From Nocardia rhamnosiphila NBRC 108938 (GTDB lineage Bacteria; Actinomycetota; Actinomycetes; Mycobacteriales; Mycobacteriaceae), in the NCBI RefSeq assembly GCF_000720425.1, contig NZ_JOAJ01000001.1, positions 1,426,001 to 1,490,000 of the forward strand: 64,000 bases of DNA, read 5' to 3'. The position numbers and the translations under genes are program-made. Of this stretch, positions 1-7,904 are shown one piece after another; position 1 is the first letter of the stretch; each line of letters opens with the position of its first letter. The notes under the pieces are model-generated. The model worked only from the letters and a program-made list of their open reading frames with translations, searched no databases and was not told the origin of the DNA.

Positions 1-1
1 C

Positions 2-229
2 GACGCGCCGCTCTACCTGTACCACAGCGTCTCCGACGAGAAGATCCCCGTCGCCGGCTACACCGCCCTTGTCGATGCCTACTGCGCCGCGGGCGCCACC
101 CTCACCGCGACTCGCTCGCTGTTCCCGGGACATCTCGGAGCCGGCGCGGGTGAAGCACTCGGCGGCATGAACTTCCTCGCCGACCGCTTCGCCGGCACCC
201 CGCAGGCCCCGGGGTGTGCGGCGCAGTAG
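2..229 (+). CDS. Secreted lipase, C-terminal end (partial)
   Basis: This is the last 75 codons of a protein whose start lies before the window. The segment LYLYHSVSDEKIPV followed by a YCAAGA stretch and a late HLGAG motif matches the C-terminal part of the actinobacterial secretory lipase family (LIP, PF03583), where these regions carry the catalytic Asp and His. Such enzymes are exported and hydrolyse lipid esters. The signal peptide and the Ser nucleophile are outside the window, so activity cannot be judged. The protein ends in PGCAAQ, and that Cys may pair in a disulfide. Confidence 0.7.
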   Translation, partial: DAPLYLYHSVSDEKIPVAGYTALVDAYCAAGATLTATRSLFPGHLGAGAGEALGGMNFLADRFAGTPQAPGCAAQ

Positions 230-316
230 GACGCGTGGTGCCGCGAACACCGACGGCCGAGCTTCCTCGACCGGCTTGCGGACAGTTGAACTGTCGGCCG
301 GAGGCACGGCCGGCGG

Positions 317-760
317 TCAGCGGGCCGGGACGACCGGGACGTGCAGTAATTCCACAGTTCGCCTGTCCACCAGATCACTCAGGCTGTAATTGTCCAGTTC
401 GCGAAAGAACGTCTCCTGTGCCGTACCCAGCATGTGCCGCAAGCGGCAGGCCGAGACCAGGGGGCACGGCGTATCCCCACCGCACTCCACCACTTGGGCT
501 CCACCCTCGAGACCGCGCACGATCTGCCCGACCGTGGCGGTGCGGCCGAGCTCGGTCAGGAAGACACCGCCGGTGCGGCCGCGATGCGCCGCCACCAGAC
601 CGAGTTCGGCGAGTCTGCTCACCGCCTTCGCCACATAGTGTTCGGAGGCGTTGACCTGCCGGGCAATGAGTTTGACGGTCACCCGCTCGGCCGCGGCGCC
701 ACTCACCGCGAGGCGCATCATCGCGCGCAGGCCGAGATCGGCGAACCGGGACAGTTGCAC
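317..760 (-). CDS. nsrR: NsrR-type Rrf2 family nitric oxide-sensing repressor
   Basis: The 147-residue protein has an N-terminal winged helix-turn-helix (about 1-80) followed by three cysteines at 93, 99 and 105 spaced C-X5-C-X5-C. Position and spacing are those of the [4Fe-4S] ligands of Streptomyces coelicolor NsrR. NsrR loses DNA binding when its cluster reacts with NO, releasing genes such as the flavohaemoglobin hmp. No hmp gene lies next to it, so its targets are elsewhere or only itself. Translation starts at a GTG with no ribosome-binding site; a TAGGGT -10 box six bases upstream implies a leaderless mRNA. Confidence 0.85.
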   Translation of the reverse strand: MQLSRFADLGLRAMMRLAVSGAAAERVTVKLIARQVNASEHYVAKAVSRLAELGLVAAHRGRTGGVFLTELGRTATVGQIVRGLEGGAQVVECGGDTPCPLVSACRLRHMLGTAQETFFRELDNYSLSDLVDRRTVELLHVPVVPAR

Positions 761-766
761 AGCACG

Positions 767-795
767 ACCCTACGATATTCGGTGTTTGAAACACC
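767..795 (-). promoter_or_regulatory. nsrR leaderless promoter with palindromic operator
   Basis: On the minus strand TAGGGT (767-772) sits six bases before the GTG of nsrR. Just upstream is the perfect palindrome GGTGTTT-G-AAACACC (781-795), in the spacer where a repressor would block RNA polymerase. Autorepression by NsrR is the simplest reading. No experiment supports it here. Confidence 0.55.
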
Positions 796-905
796 AATTT
801 TTCGGTTGGGATGTACCCGGGATCACCGGTTCGGCACTGTCTCCACCGAGGGCCCCCTCGCACGCGACACCACCCCGCGCGGACGGCCGCTCGACAGGCG
901 TCGTC

Positions 906-1610
906 ATGGACGGTAAGCATGGGCGGGTGGTGAGCCGCCGAGACCAGATCAAACGCGTCGCTGCCGGGCTTTTCGTCGAGCGCGGAGTAGCGGGGACCAG
1001 CGTCCGGGATATCGCCGAGGGTGTCGGGATGTTGTCCGGGAGCCTCTACCATCATTTCCCTTCCAAGGACGCGATCGCGTTCGCGATCCTCGACGATTTC
1101 CTGACCGACCTGAATGCCCGCTACCGATCGGTGCTTCCACACGTGAACGGGATGCGCGAAGAGTTGCGCGCCCTGGTCTATTCCTCGATCGAGATCGCCG
1201 AGGCACATCCGTACGCGACCGAGATCTACCAGAACGAGAAGGCCTACCACGGACCGGGCGCACCCGCGGAGATCGCGCACGCGGTCCGGGAAGCGCATAC
1301 GTTCTGGATCGACGCCGCGACCCGCGCCAGTACCTGCGGGGAACTGCGCGCCGGGCTCGACCCGGTCGAGTTCGCGCGAATGCTGCGCGAGGGCGTGTGG
1401 TGGTCGATTCGCTACCACCGGGAACATCTGTCGCAACGGCGCGACGAGGTGACCGACACCGTGGTGGCCGCGTTCGTCGACGGCGGCGCCGCGCCGGAGA
1501 TCCGCGCGCCCGGCGCCCCGGCGGGCGACGCCGCGGCGATCACCGATCGGCTCGACCGTATCGAGCACCGACTGGAGGATTTGTCGAAACGCCTGGTCGA
1601 CGAACCGTAA
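906..1610 (+). CDS. TetR family regulator, KstR2-like
   Basis: The 234-residue repressor has an N-terminal helix-turn-helix ending in SGSLYHHFPSKD and a C-terminal ligand domain. From memory, the HTH and a central YQNE segment resemble KstR2 (Rv3557c), which senses CoA-thioester intermediates of sterol ring breakdown. The ATG at 906 was preferred because earlier in-frame starts add a low-complexity leader overlapping the nsrR promoter. It is 98-116 bases upstream of a co-directed importer/CoA-ligase operon whose promoter holds CAAG/CTTG palindromes, so it is the likely regulator of that operon, with a CoA thioester or free acid as inducer. Confidence 0.8.
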   Translation: MDGKHGRVVSRRDQIKRVAAGLFVERGVAGTSVRDIAEGVGMLSGSLYHHFPSKDAIAFAILDDFLTDLNARYRSVLPHVNGMREELRALVYSSIEIAEAHPYATEIYQNEKAYHGPGAPAEIAHAVREAHTFWIDAATRASTCGELRAGLDPVEFARMLREGVWWSIRYHREHLSQRRDEVTDTVVAAFVDGGAAPEIRAPGAPAGDAAAITDRLDRIEHRLEDLSKRLVDEP

Positions 1611-1644
1611 CCCGTTTTCGCCCGCCCCGTTTCGCGGCAACCCG

Positions 1645-1711
1645 TTGACAGAAGCAGTGGCGCAGGACACACTCTCAAGCAATTGCTTGGCTATGGCCAA
1701 GCGCATGCTTG
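1645..1711 (+). promoter_or_regulatory. Promoter and stacked operators of the importer operon
   Basis: A consensus TTGACA (1645-1650) is followed 17 bases later by a weak CACACT -10 (1668-1673). Overlapping the predicted transcription start is the perfect palindrome CAAGCAATTGCTTG (1676-1689). A second, imperfect copy CAAGCGCATGCTTG lies at 1698-1711. Between them GCTTGGC-N4-GCCAAGC (1685-1702) forms a third dyad from the inner arms. The CAAG/CTTG half-sites resemble those reported for KstR2, which suits the TetR gene just upstream. Confidence 0.6.
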
Positions 1712-1726
1712 ATTGGTGGTGGTCTC

Positions 1727-2929
1727 ATGAGACGTACCCGGATTCTTTCCTGGGTGCTGGCCGCGGCTCTGCTGCCGGTGGGATGTGCTCAGGTCCGTGA
1801 ACCGGTGGACGACTACATCGTCATCGGCATGGACGAGGATTCGACCGGGCCGGGCGCGTCGTATTCGACGATCGCCGGCGACACCGTCCGCGCCACGGTG
1901 GATCGGCTCAATGCCGCGGGCGGAATCGGCGGCAAAGAGGTCCGGCTGGTGGTGGAGAACGACGAGAGCAGCCCGACCAACACCCCGTCGATCATTCGCA
2001 AACTGGTCGACCAGGGCGCGTCCGCCGTCATCCTGGCGACCGGGAGCGGATCGGCCCTCCAGGCCAAACAGATTTCGCAATCCACCGAGGTCGTCACCAT
2101 CGCGCCCACGGCACTGACCGACGCGGTCGCCGGTCCGCCCGGTAACGAGTTCGCCTATATGGTCCCCAATCCGCTGGCCCAGTACGCCGATGTCTACTGT
2201 GGGGCCTTCGCCGCGCAGGGCAGGAAGCGGCTCGGTGTGCTCGCCGATTCGAGTCCGGCGATCGCGGGCATCCTCGATACGCTCTACCCGAAGCTGCGCG
2301 GATGTGTCGATATCGTCGGCACCCAGAAGGCGGCCGTCGACGCGGCCGATCTCACCGCCGGGGTGAGCAGGCTACTCGCCAGCGATCCCGACGTCGTACT
2401 CGTCGCGAGCGTCGGCGGGAACTTCGAACTGCTCGCGCAGAACACGGTGCATCGGCTGGCGCCCGGACTGCAACGGTTCTCCCTGGCGTCGATCGGAAAC
2501 CAGCCGCAGTCGTGGAAGCTCGCCGCACCCGGTTCCCTCGACGGCCTGGTCTATATGGGCAGCCTGAGCGACGACAATCCGCGGACCACCGAATTACAGA
2601 ACTGGCTGCGCACGGTCAAGGGGCCGAATTACTCCCTCACCGCATACGACGCCCAGGCCTACGACTCGGTGATGCTGCTCGCGCGGGCCATCGAACTCGC
2701 CGGAACCCATACCGATCGGCAGCTCCTCAACCAGGCCCTGCAGCAGGTCCGCGGCATTCCGGCGAGTTTCGGCCAGGCGCCACTGACCCTGTCGTTCGCG
2801 CCGGACGACCATATCGCCCCGGATTCGGCCTGCGGGCTGGTGCTCATCGAATTCGGCGCCGACAACACCCCGGCCGGCCCCTGGGCCGAGTACCAGCCGG
2901 AGTGCACACCGAAGGGATCCGATCGATGA
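1727..2929 (+). CDS. Branched-chain-type ABC importer substrate-binding lipoprotein
   Basis: The 400-residue extracellular binding protein is of the Leu/Ile/Val-binding type (Peripla_BP_6). It starts with an Arg-rich n-region, a hydrophobic stretch and the lipobox LPVGC, so it should be lipid-anchored outside the membrane. The ATG at 1727 is preferred over an in-frame TTG at 1709 because it gives a normal signal peptide and has GGTGG upstream. The stop overlaps the next start (ATGA), so it is translationally coupled to the permeases. In actinobacteria such proteins often bind aromatic or alicyclic acids rather than amino acids; the ligand here is unknown. Confidence 0.85.
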   Translation: MRRTRILSWVLAAALLPVGCAQVREPVDDYIVIGMDEDSTGPGASYSTIAGDTVRATVDRLNAAGGIGGKEVRLVVENDESSPTNTPSIIRKLVDQGASAVILATGSGSALQAKQISQSTEVVTIAPTALTDAVAGPPGNEFAYMVPNPLAQYADVYCGAFAAQGRKRLGVLADSSPAIAGILDTLYPKLRGCVDIVGTQKAAVDAADLTAGVSRLLASDPDVVLVASVGGNFELLAQNTVHRLAPGLQRFSLASIGNQPQSWKLAAPGSLDGLVYMGSLSDDNPRTTELQNWLRTVKGPNYSLTAYDAQAYDSVMLLARAIELAGTHTDRQLLNQALQQVRGIPASFGQAPLTLSFAPDDHIAPDSACGLVLIEFGADNTPAGPWAEYQPECTPKGSDR

Positions 2930-3801
2930 GCGATCCACAGTTGTGGCTGGCCGGCGCCGAGATCGGTTGTTTCTTCGCGCTCGTCGCCTTGTCGATCTAC
3001 CTGGTCGTGGTGGGCGCGTCGTTCTTCAATTTCGCCGCGGGACCGTACGCGATGGCCGCGGGCCTATTCGCCGGATACGCGTCCGCTCAGTGGGGTGTGC
3101 CGATCGTCGCCGGCGCGGTACTGGGAGTCGTGGCGGCCGTGGGGATATCGCTGGTGACCGAGATCGTGGTGGTCCGGCCGGTACAACGCCGGTCCGGCGG
3201 CGCCGAACTCCCGGCCCTGGTCGCGGTGACCGCGACGCTGTTCGCCATTCAGCAACTGGCGGGCACGATCTTCGGCCGGACCCCGGTCTCGGTCGCGAAC
3301 CTGTTACCACTGCCGGATTTCCACCTGGGCCCGGTCTCGGTACAGGGCACGACGGCGACCATCATCCTGATCACCGTGGTGGTCCTGGTGGCCACGGTTC
3401 TCTGGTTACGGGGTACGACCACCGGGCAGTTGCTGCGCGCGGTAGGTGACAATCACGACGCGGCCCGGATGATCGGTGTGAACGTCACCCGGGTCCGGTT
3501 GTGGGCGTTCGGGCTCTCCGGCGCAATCGCCGGGATCGCCGGAGTGATCTTCGCGGCGAAATCGGGTGCCCAGTTCACCAGCGGATTGTCCTGGACGCTC
3601 ACGGGTTTCCTCGCACTGGTCGTCGGCGGCACCGGGAAACCGTGGGCGCCGTTGGTCGGCGGGCTGGCACTGGGCTGGGTCCAGGTTTTCGGCAGTTTCT
3701 ATTTCGGCGCCACCGGCAGTTCGATCGCCATCTTCCTCGTCGCACTCGTGTTCTTCGCGTTCCGGCCCGAAGGCCTGTTCCAACGAAAGGTGCGTGTGTG
3801 A
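2926..3801 (+). CDS. Branched-chain-type ABC importer permease (LivH family)
   Basis: The 291-residue polytopic membrane protein has about eight hydrophobic segments. The GDNHDAARMIGVNVTRVR loop near residues 170-190 is the LivH-family coupling segment that contacts the ATPases. It forms the transmembrane channel with the next gene product. Its start overlaps the stop of the binding lipoprotein and its stop overlaps the ATG of the second permease, so the operon is tightly coupled. Confidence 0.88.
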   Translation: MSDPQLWLAGAEIGCFFALVALSIYLVVVGASFFNFAAGPYAMAAGLFAGYASAQWGVPIVAGAVLGVVAAVGISLVTEIVVVRPVQRRSGGAELPALVAVTATLFAIQQLAGTIFGRTPVSVANLLPLPDFHLGPVSVQGTTATIILITVVVLVATVLWLRGTTTGQLLRAVGDNHDAARMIGVNVTRVRLWAFGLSGAIAGIAGVIFAAKSGAQFTSGLSWTLTGFLALVVGGTGKPWAPLVGGLALGWVQVFGSFYFGATGSSIAIFLVALVFFAFRPEGLFQRKVRV

Positions 3802-4793
3802 TGGCCGTTTCCGCGATCGCGACCACCAAACCCGCCGCCCGGACCGTACTCGGGGAACTCGGCGTATGTCTCGCCGTCGTCGCCGTGGTGCTGCTGTGGA
3901 TGGGACCGAGCCTGTACCGGCAGGACCTCGTCTTCCTGGCCGCCACCTATGCGCTGGTGGCACTGGGCATGTACCTGCCCTTCGTACTGGCCGGCTCGCT
4001 GTCCATGGCGTACAGCGCCTATGCGGCCATCGGCGCGTACGCGGTGGCCTACCTCTCGGTGAAACAGGGGTTGTCGCCGTGGTGGGGCTGGCTCGTGGGC
4101 ATGGTGATCGCCGCCACCGTCGCTCTCGTGCTGGCGGTCGCGACCAGGAAGCTGTCGGGGTTCTATCTCGCCGCCGTGACCCTGCTGTTCGCCATCGCGT
4201 TCGAGCATTGGCTGGGCGACGCCACCACGCTCACCGGCGGGGCGTCGGGGATCTCCGGTATTCCGGTGCCCGCGCTGTTCGGCTGGGAACCCCCGCGCTA
4301 TGCCCAGGTGGTGGCCGCGATCGCGTTCGTGTGCGTGGTCTCGGTGTTCATCGACCGCCTGCGCCGATCGGCCTGGGGTATCGCCTTGTCCGCCGCACGC
4401 GAGAACGCGCCCGCGGTGCAGTCCACCGGTATCTCCCCCACCCATCTCACCGTGGTGGCCCTGGCCTCCGGCGCGGCGATCGCCTCCACCGGAGGGGCCC
4501 TGTTCACCGCGTCGGTGCAGGCGGTGACCCCGGAGACCTTCGGCCTGGACCTGGTGTTCCTCGCCATCTTCATGCCGATCATCGGTGGCCGCGGTTCGGC
4601 CTGGGGTGCTCCGCTCGGGGCGCTGATCGTGGTCGGCGTCAGCCTGAACATGCCCGGCTATCAGGGGTCGGGCGAACTGCTGCTGGCGGTGGTCGTGCTG
4701 GTCATCCTGTTGCTCGCCCCCGGCGGCGTCATCGGCTGGACCCATCGGGCCGTGGAACGGTTCGTACCGTCCCGGAATCAGGACAGGAGATGA
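3801..4793 (+). CDS. Branched-chain-type ABC importer permease (LivM family)
   Basis: The 330-residue integral membrane protein of the LivM family pairs with the LivH-like protein. It has many hydrophobic helices and the conserved coupling segment SAARENAPAVQSTGISPTH near residues 197-215, then a GGRGSAWGAPLG segment near 255. The start at 3801 uses the last base of the preceding stop (TGATG), and an in-frame upstream extension would overlap the LivH gene. The next gene begins across its stop codon. Confidence 0.87.
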   Translation: MAVSAIATTKPAARTVLGELGVCLAVVAVVLLWMGPSLYRQDLVFLAATYALVALGMYLPFVLAGSLSMAYSAYAAIGAYAVAYLSVKQGLSPWWGWLVGMVIAATVALVLAVATRKLSGFYLAAVTLLFAIAFEHWLGDATTLTGGASGISGIPVPALFGWEPPRYAQVVAAIAFVCVVSVFIDRLRRSAWGIALSAARENAPAVQSTGISPTHLTVVALASGAAIASTGGALFTASVQAVTPETFGLDLVFLAIFMPIIGGRGSAWGAPLGALIVVGVSLNMPGYQGSGELLLAVVVLVILLLAPGGVIGWTHRAVERFVPSRNQDRR

Positions 4794-5584
4794 CAGTGAT
4801 GGCACCCGCGGACCCCGCGCCCCTGCTGTCGGTGCGGGGCTTGACCAAGCACTACGGCGGCGTCACCGCTGTGGACCAGGTCGGTTTCGACCTGCCGGCC
4901 GGCAGCGTCCTCGGCCTGGTCGGCCCCAACGGCGCCGGAAAGACCACCCTGGTCGACTGCATCGTGGGCACTCAATCCGCCGACGCGGGAACAGTGCACG
5001 TGGACGGCCGGGCCCTGCCCGCCGGGCCCGCGGCACGTGCGCGAGCAGGACTGGCCCGGACATTCCAGCACCCACAGCTGGCCCTGGAATCGACCCCGGT
5101 CGAGAACATCGTGCCCGGTATCGTCGGCCGGTCCATCGGTTCGTACGGGGCGTCGGTGCGGGCGTTCCTGCGCGGGCTCGCGGGCACGCCCCGCTCGGTA
5201 CTCGACACCGCGGCCGCCGTGGCCGCGGAATACGGCGTCCCCACCGGACGCGTACCGACGGGCAGCCTCGGCCTGGGCTCCCAGCGGCTCGTGGAAATCG
5301 CCCGCGCCATGGCCGCGCGACCCCGGGTGCTGCTGCTCGACGAGCCCTTCGCCGGCTCCGATACCGACGGCATCGCGGCGATCTCCCATGCGGTCCGACA
5401 GGTGCGTGACGCGGGACATTCGGTGATCCTGGTGGATCACAATGTCGACCTGATCGCCGAACTCGCCGATTCGGTGGTGTTGCTGGCCGATGGTGCCGTG
5501 GCGTTCACCGGCAGCCCGCACGACTGTATGCGCAGCGCCGAGATGCGCTCCGTGTACTTCGGTACCACTCAGGAGGCCCGATGA
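4790..5584 (+). CDS. Branched-chain-type ABC importer ATPase (LivG family)
   Basis: The 264-residue cytoplasmic ATP-binding subunit has Walker A GPNGAGKTT near residue 45, Walker B VLLLDEPFAG and the switch His in ILVDHNV. The ABC signature reads LGLGSQR instead of LSGGQ; LivG proteins commonly deviate here, so it is probably functional. An ATG at 4790 overlaps the LivM stop as ATGA. A second ATG at 4799, nine bases after AGGAG, is an equally good start and gives 261 residues. It works with the LivF-like ATPase that follows. Confidence 0.86.
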   Translation: MTVMAPADPAPLLSVRGLTKHYGGVTAVDQVGFDLPAGSVLGLVGPNGAGKTTLVDCIVGTQSADAGTVHVDGRALPAGPAARARAGLARTFQHPQLALESTPVENIVPGIVGRSIGSYGASVRAFLRGLAGTPRSVLDTAAAVAAEYGVPTGRVPTGSLGLGSQRLVEIARAMAARPRVLLLDEPFAGSDTDGIAAISHAVRQVRDAGHSVILVDHNVDLIAELADSVVLLADGAVAFTGSPHDCMRSAEMRSVYFGTTQEAR

Positions 5585-6282
5585 TCACCGCCCGCGGAGT
5601 CGGCGTCCACTACGGAAAGGCCGTCGCGGTCCGGGAGACAGCGTTCGAGGCGCGATCCGGGGAGGTCACGGCGGTGGTCGGGCCGAACGGCGCCGGTAAA
5701 TCGAGCCTGCTGTCCGCGCTGTTCGGCAGTACACCGGCGACCGGAACCGTCACCGTCGACGACAACGACCTCAGCGGCGCGCCCGCCCAGCAGAGGCTGC
5801 GCGCCGGGATCGCGTTCGTCCCGCAGGGGCGGCAACTGTTCCCGCGCCTGACGGTTCGGGAGAACCTGGAGATCGGGGCGCGGCTGCTGGGCGCACGTAA
5901 CGATGTGCTCGATACGGCTTACGAACGCTTCCCGATCCTGCGGACGCGGTCGAAACAGCTGGCCGGTGTCCTCTCCGGCGGGGAGCAACAGATGCTGTTG
6001 CTCGCCCGGGCCCTGCTGGTGCGGCCGCGCGCGCTACTGCTCGACGAGATGACCACCGGACTCTCCCCCAAGATCGCCGGGGAACTGCTCGACCACGTTC
6101 GCGGCCTGGCGGATTCGGGAATCACGGTGCTCGTCGCCGAGCCGGCACTGTACCGGGTGTCCCGGATCGTCGACCGCGGGTACGTCATGATCCGGGGCTC
6201 GCTCTCCGCGCCGCAGGACGACCCCGGCGCACTCGACACCGCCTACCGAGCCGCCATGGGGATGCTCGAGGAAGCTCTGTGA
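5581..6282 (+). CDS. Branched-chain-type ABC importer ATPase (LivF family)
   Basis: The second ATPase of the importer has 233 residues. It carries Walker A GPNGAGKSS, a canonical signature LSGGEQQML, and Walker B LLLDEMTTGLSP. The length and the FVPQGRQLFPRLTVRENL segment after the Q-loop are typical of LivF. Its ATG overlaps the previous stop (ATGA), and its own stop overlaps the start of the CoA ligase, which ties transport to activation of the imported acid. Confidence 0.87.
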   Translation: MITARGVGVHYGKAVAVRETAFEARSGEVTAVVGPNGAGKSSLLSALFGSTPATGTVTVDDNDLSGAPAQQRLRAGIAFVPQGRQLFPRLTVRENLEIGARLLGARNDVLDTAYERFPILRTRSKQLAGVLSGGEQQMLLLARALLVRPRALLLDEMTTGLSPKIAGELLDHVRGLADSGITVLVAEPALYRVSRIVDRGYVMIRGSLSAPQDDPGALDTAYRAAMGMLEEAL

Positions 6283-7904
6283 TGGAACACGCGTCCTTGG
6301 CCGATCTCCCCGGATTCGCAGCGGACCCGGAGGCATACACCGGCTACGCCGTCAGCGATCTGGTCCGCCATTGGGCCCGCACCCGCGCGGATGAACCCGC
6401 CTACATCAGCCCGGCCGGGTCCACCACCTGGGCCGACTACGATCGCCTCGCCGACCGGGTCTGCGCGGCGCTGCTCTCACTCGGCGAGATCCCCGCGGTC
6501 GCGGTGTATCTGCCCGACACCGTGGAATTCCACGCCACGCTCGTCGGCGCCTACCGCGCGGGAGTCCTCGCGGTCGCCGTCGGGGCCCGGTCCGGCCCGG
6601 CGGAAGTCGCGCATCTGATGTCGGCCTCGGGGGCCACCGTGCTCGTGACCGCCCGCGAGAACCGGGGTGTCCCGGTATCGGACCTGTCGGCAGAACTGCG
6701 GGCGCGCGACACCGACCCGGCACACCTGGTGATCGTCGACGGGCTACAGGTCGGCACCGACGGCGTCGTGGAGCGCACGGGCCGCACCGCGCCCGTCCGG
6801 CAATTCTCGGTGGACGACGTATGCCTGCTCAACAGCACCTCCGGCACCACGGGCCGGCCGAAACTCGTCATGCAGACCCAACGACGGTGGAGTGCGTTCG
6901 CCGCGATCGCCTGCCGGAACGCGGAGATGGGCGCCCTGGAGATCGTCGCCGCATTCGTGCCCGCGCCGTTCGGATTCGGGTTGTGGACCTCGCATTTCCT
7001 GCCCGCGCTCCTCGGCCGTCCGGCATTGGTGATGCACCGCTTCGATCCGGCGGTCGCCATCGATCTGATGGCCGAGTACCGCGCCACGATCCTCGCCTGT
7101 GTGAGCACCCAGTTCCGGATGATGCTGCAGACCCCGGACCGAGCGGTCTCCCGGGCCGGCGCGCTGCGAATCATGTTCACCGGCGGTGAGGCCGTGCCCT
7201 ACGCCGAGGCGCGGCGTTTCGAAGAAGCCACCGGCGCGCTGGTACTCCAGTTCTACGGCTCCAACGAAACCGGCGCGGCGAGCGCCACCACCGTCCATGA
7301 CGACGACGAAACCCGGCTCGGCACCGGTGGCCGGCTCATCGAGGCGATGAACGTCCGCATCCTCGAGGACGGCCCCCCGGGTCCGGGTGTCCGGCGCGGG
7401 CAACCGGCGGTCCGCGGACCGCTCATGTCTCCCGGTTACTGGAACGACGACGCCGCCAACGCCGAACTCTTCACCGATGACGGCTGGATCCGGCTCGGCG
7501 ATATCGTCGAAGTCGACGACTCCGACCGGCTGCGCGTGGTCGGCCGCCTGGCGGATCTGATCATCCGCGGCGGCAAGAACATCTCCGCACTGGAGGTGGA
7601 GGATTTCATCCGTGAACATCCCGCCGTGGAAATGGTCGCCGCGGTCGGCGTACCCGATCCGCTGTTCGGGGAGCGGCTGTGCGCGGCGATCACCTTGGCT
7701 CCGGGAACCGATCGGCTGTCGCTCGCGGATCTCAACACCTGGCTGCGTGCACAGGGCATCACCCGGGAGTATCTGCCGGAACGGCTGCGCGTGCTGGAGA
7801 GCATGCCGTTGGCGCCGGGCGGGAAGATCGCCAAAGCGCAGGTCGAGCAGTTGGTCGGGACAAGTGCGGGAGATGACGATGACGGACGACGCAACCAGCG
7901 GTGA
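6282..7904 (+). CDS. Acyl-CoA synthetase (AMP-binding, ANL superfamily)
   Basis: This 540-residue adenylate-forming ligase should activate a carboxylic acid to its CoA thioester. It has the phosphate-binding loop STSGTTGRPK near residue 185, the adenine-binding YGSNETG motif, the hinge GRLADLIIRGGKNISALEVE and the C-terminal catalytic Lys in APGGKIAK. The start is GTG 6279 or ATG 6282, both overlapping the LivF stop. Its place directly behind an importer implies that it acts on the transported substrate, so accumulation is driven by CoA trapping. The substrate cannot be read from the sequence. Confidence 0.85.
   Translation: MEHASLADLPGFAADPEAYTGYAVSDLVRHWARTRADEPAYISPAGSTTWADYDRLADRVCAALLSLGEIPAVAVYLPDTVEFHATLVGAYRAGVLAVAVGARSGPAEVAHLMSASGATVLVTARENRGVPVSDLSAELRARDTDPAHLVIVDGLQVGTDGVVERTGRTAPVRQFSVDDVCLLNSTSGTTGRPKLVMQTQRRWSAFAAIACRNAEMGALEIVAAFVPAPFGFGLWTSHFLPALLGRPALVMHRFDPAVAIDLMAEYRATILACVSTQFRMMLQTPDRAVSRAGALRIMFTGGEAVPYAEARRFEEATGALVLQFYGSNETGAASATTVHDDDETRLGTGGRLIEAMNVRILEDGPPGPGVRRGQPAVRGPLMSPGYWNDDAANAELFTDDGWIRLGDIVEVDDSDRLRVVGRLADLIIRGGKNISALEVEDFIREHPAVEMVAAVGVPDPLFGERLCAAITLAPGTDRLSLADLNTWLRAQGITREYLPERLRVLESMPLAPGGKIAKAQVEQLVGTSAGDDDDGRRNQR

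Noticed and set aside
375..1706. Long minus-strand open frame of 443 codons opposite nsrR and the TetR gene
   Set aside because: It is antisense to two well-supported genes, has Arg/Pro-rich low-complexity content and no recognisable domain. Long antisense frames are usual in DNA with such high G/C at third positions.
5250..5300. Non-consensus ABC signature LGLGSQR in the LivG-like ATPase as a sign of inactivity
   Set aside because: LivG proteins often lack a perfect LSGGQ; all other ATPase motifs are present.
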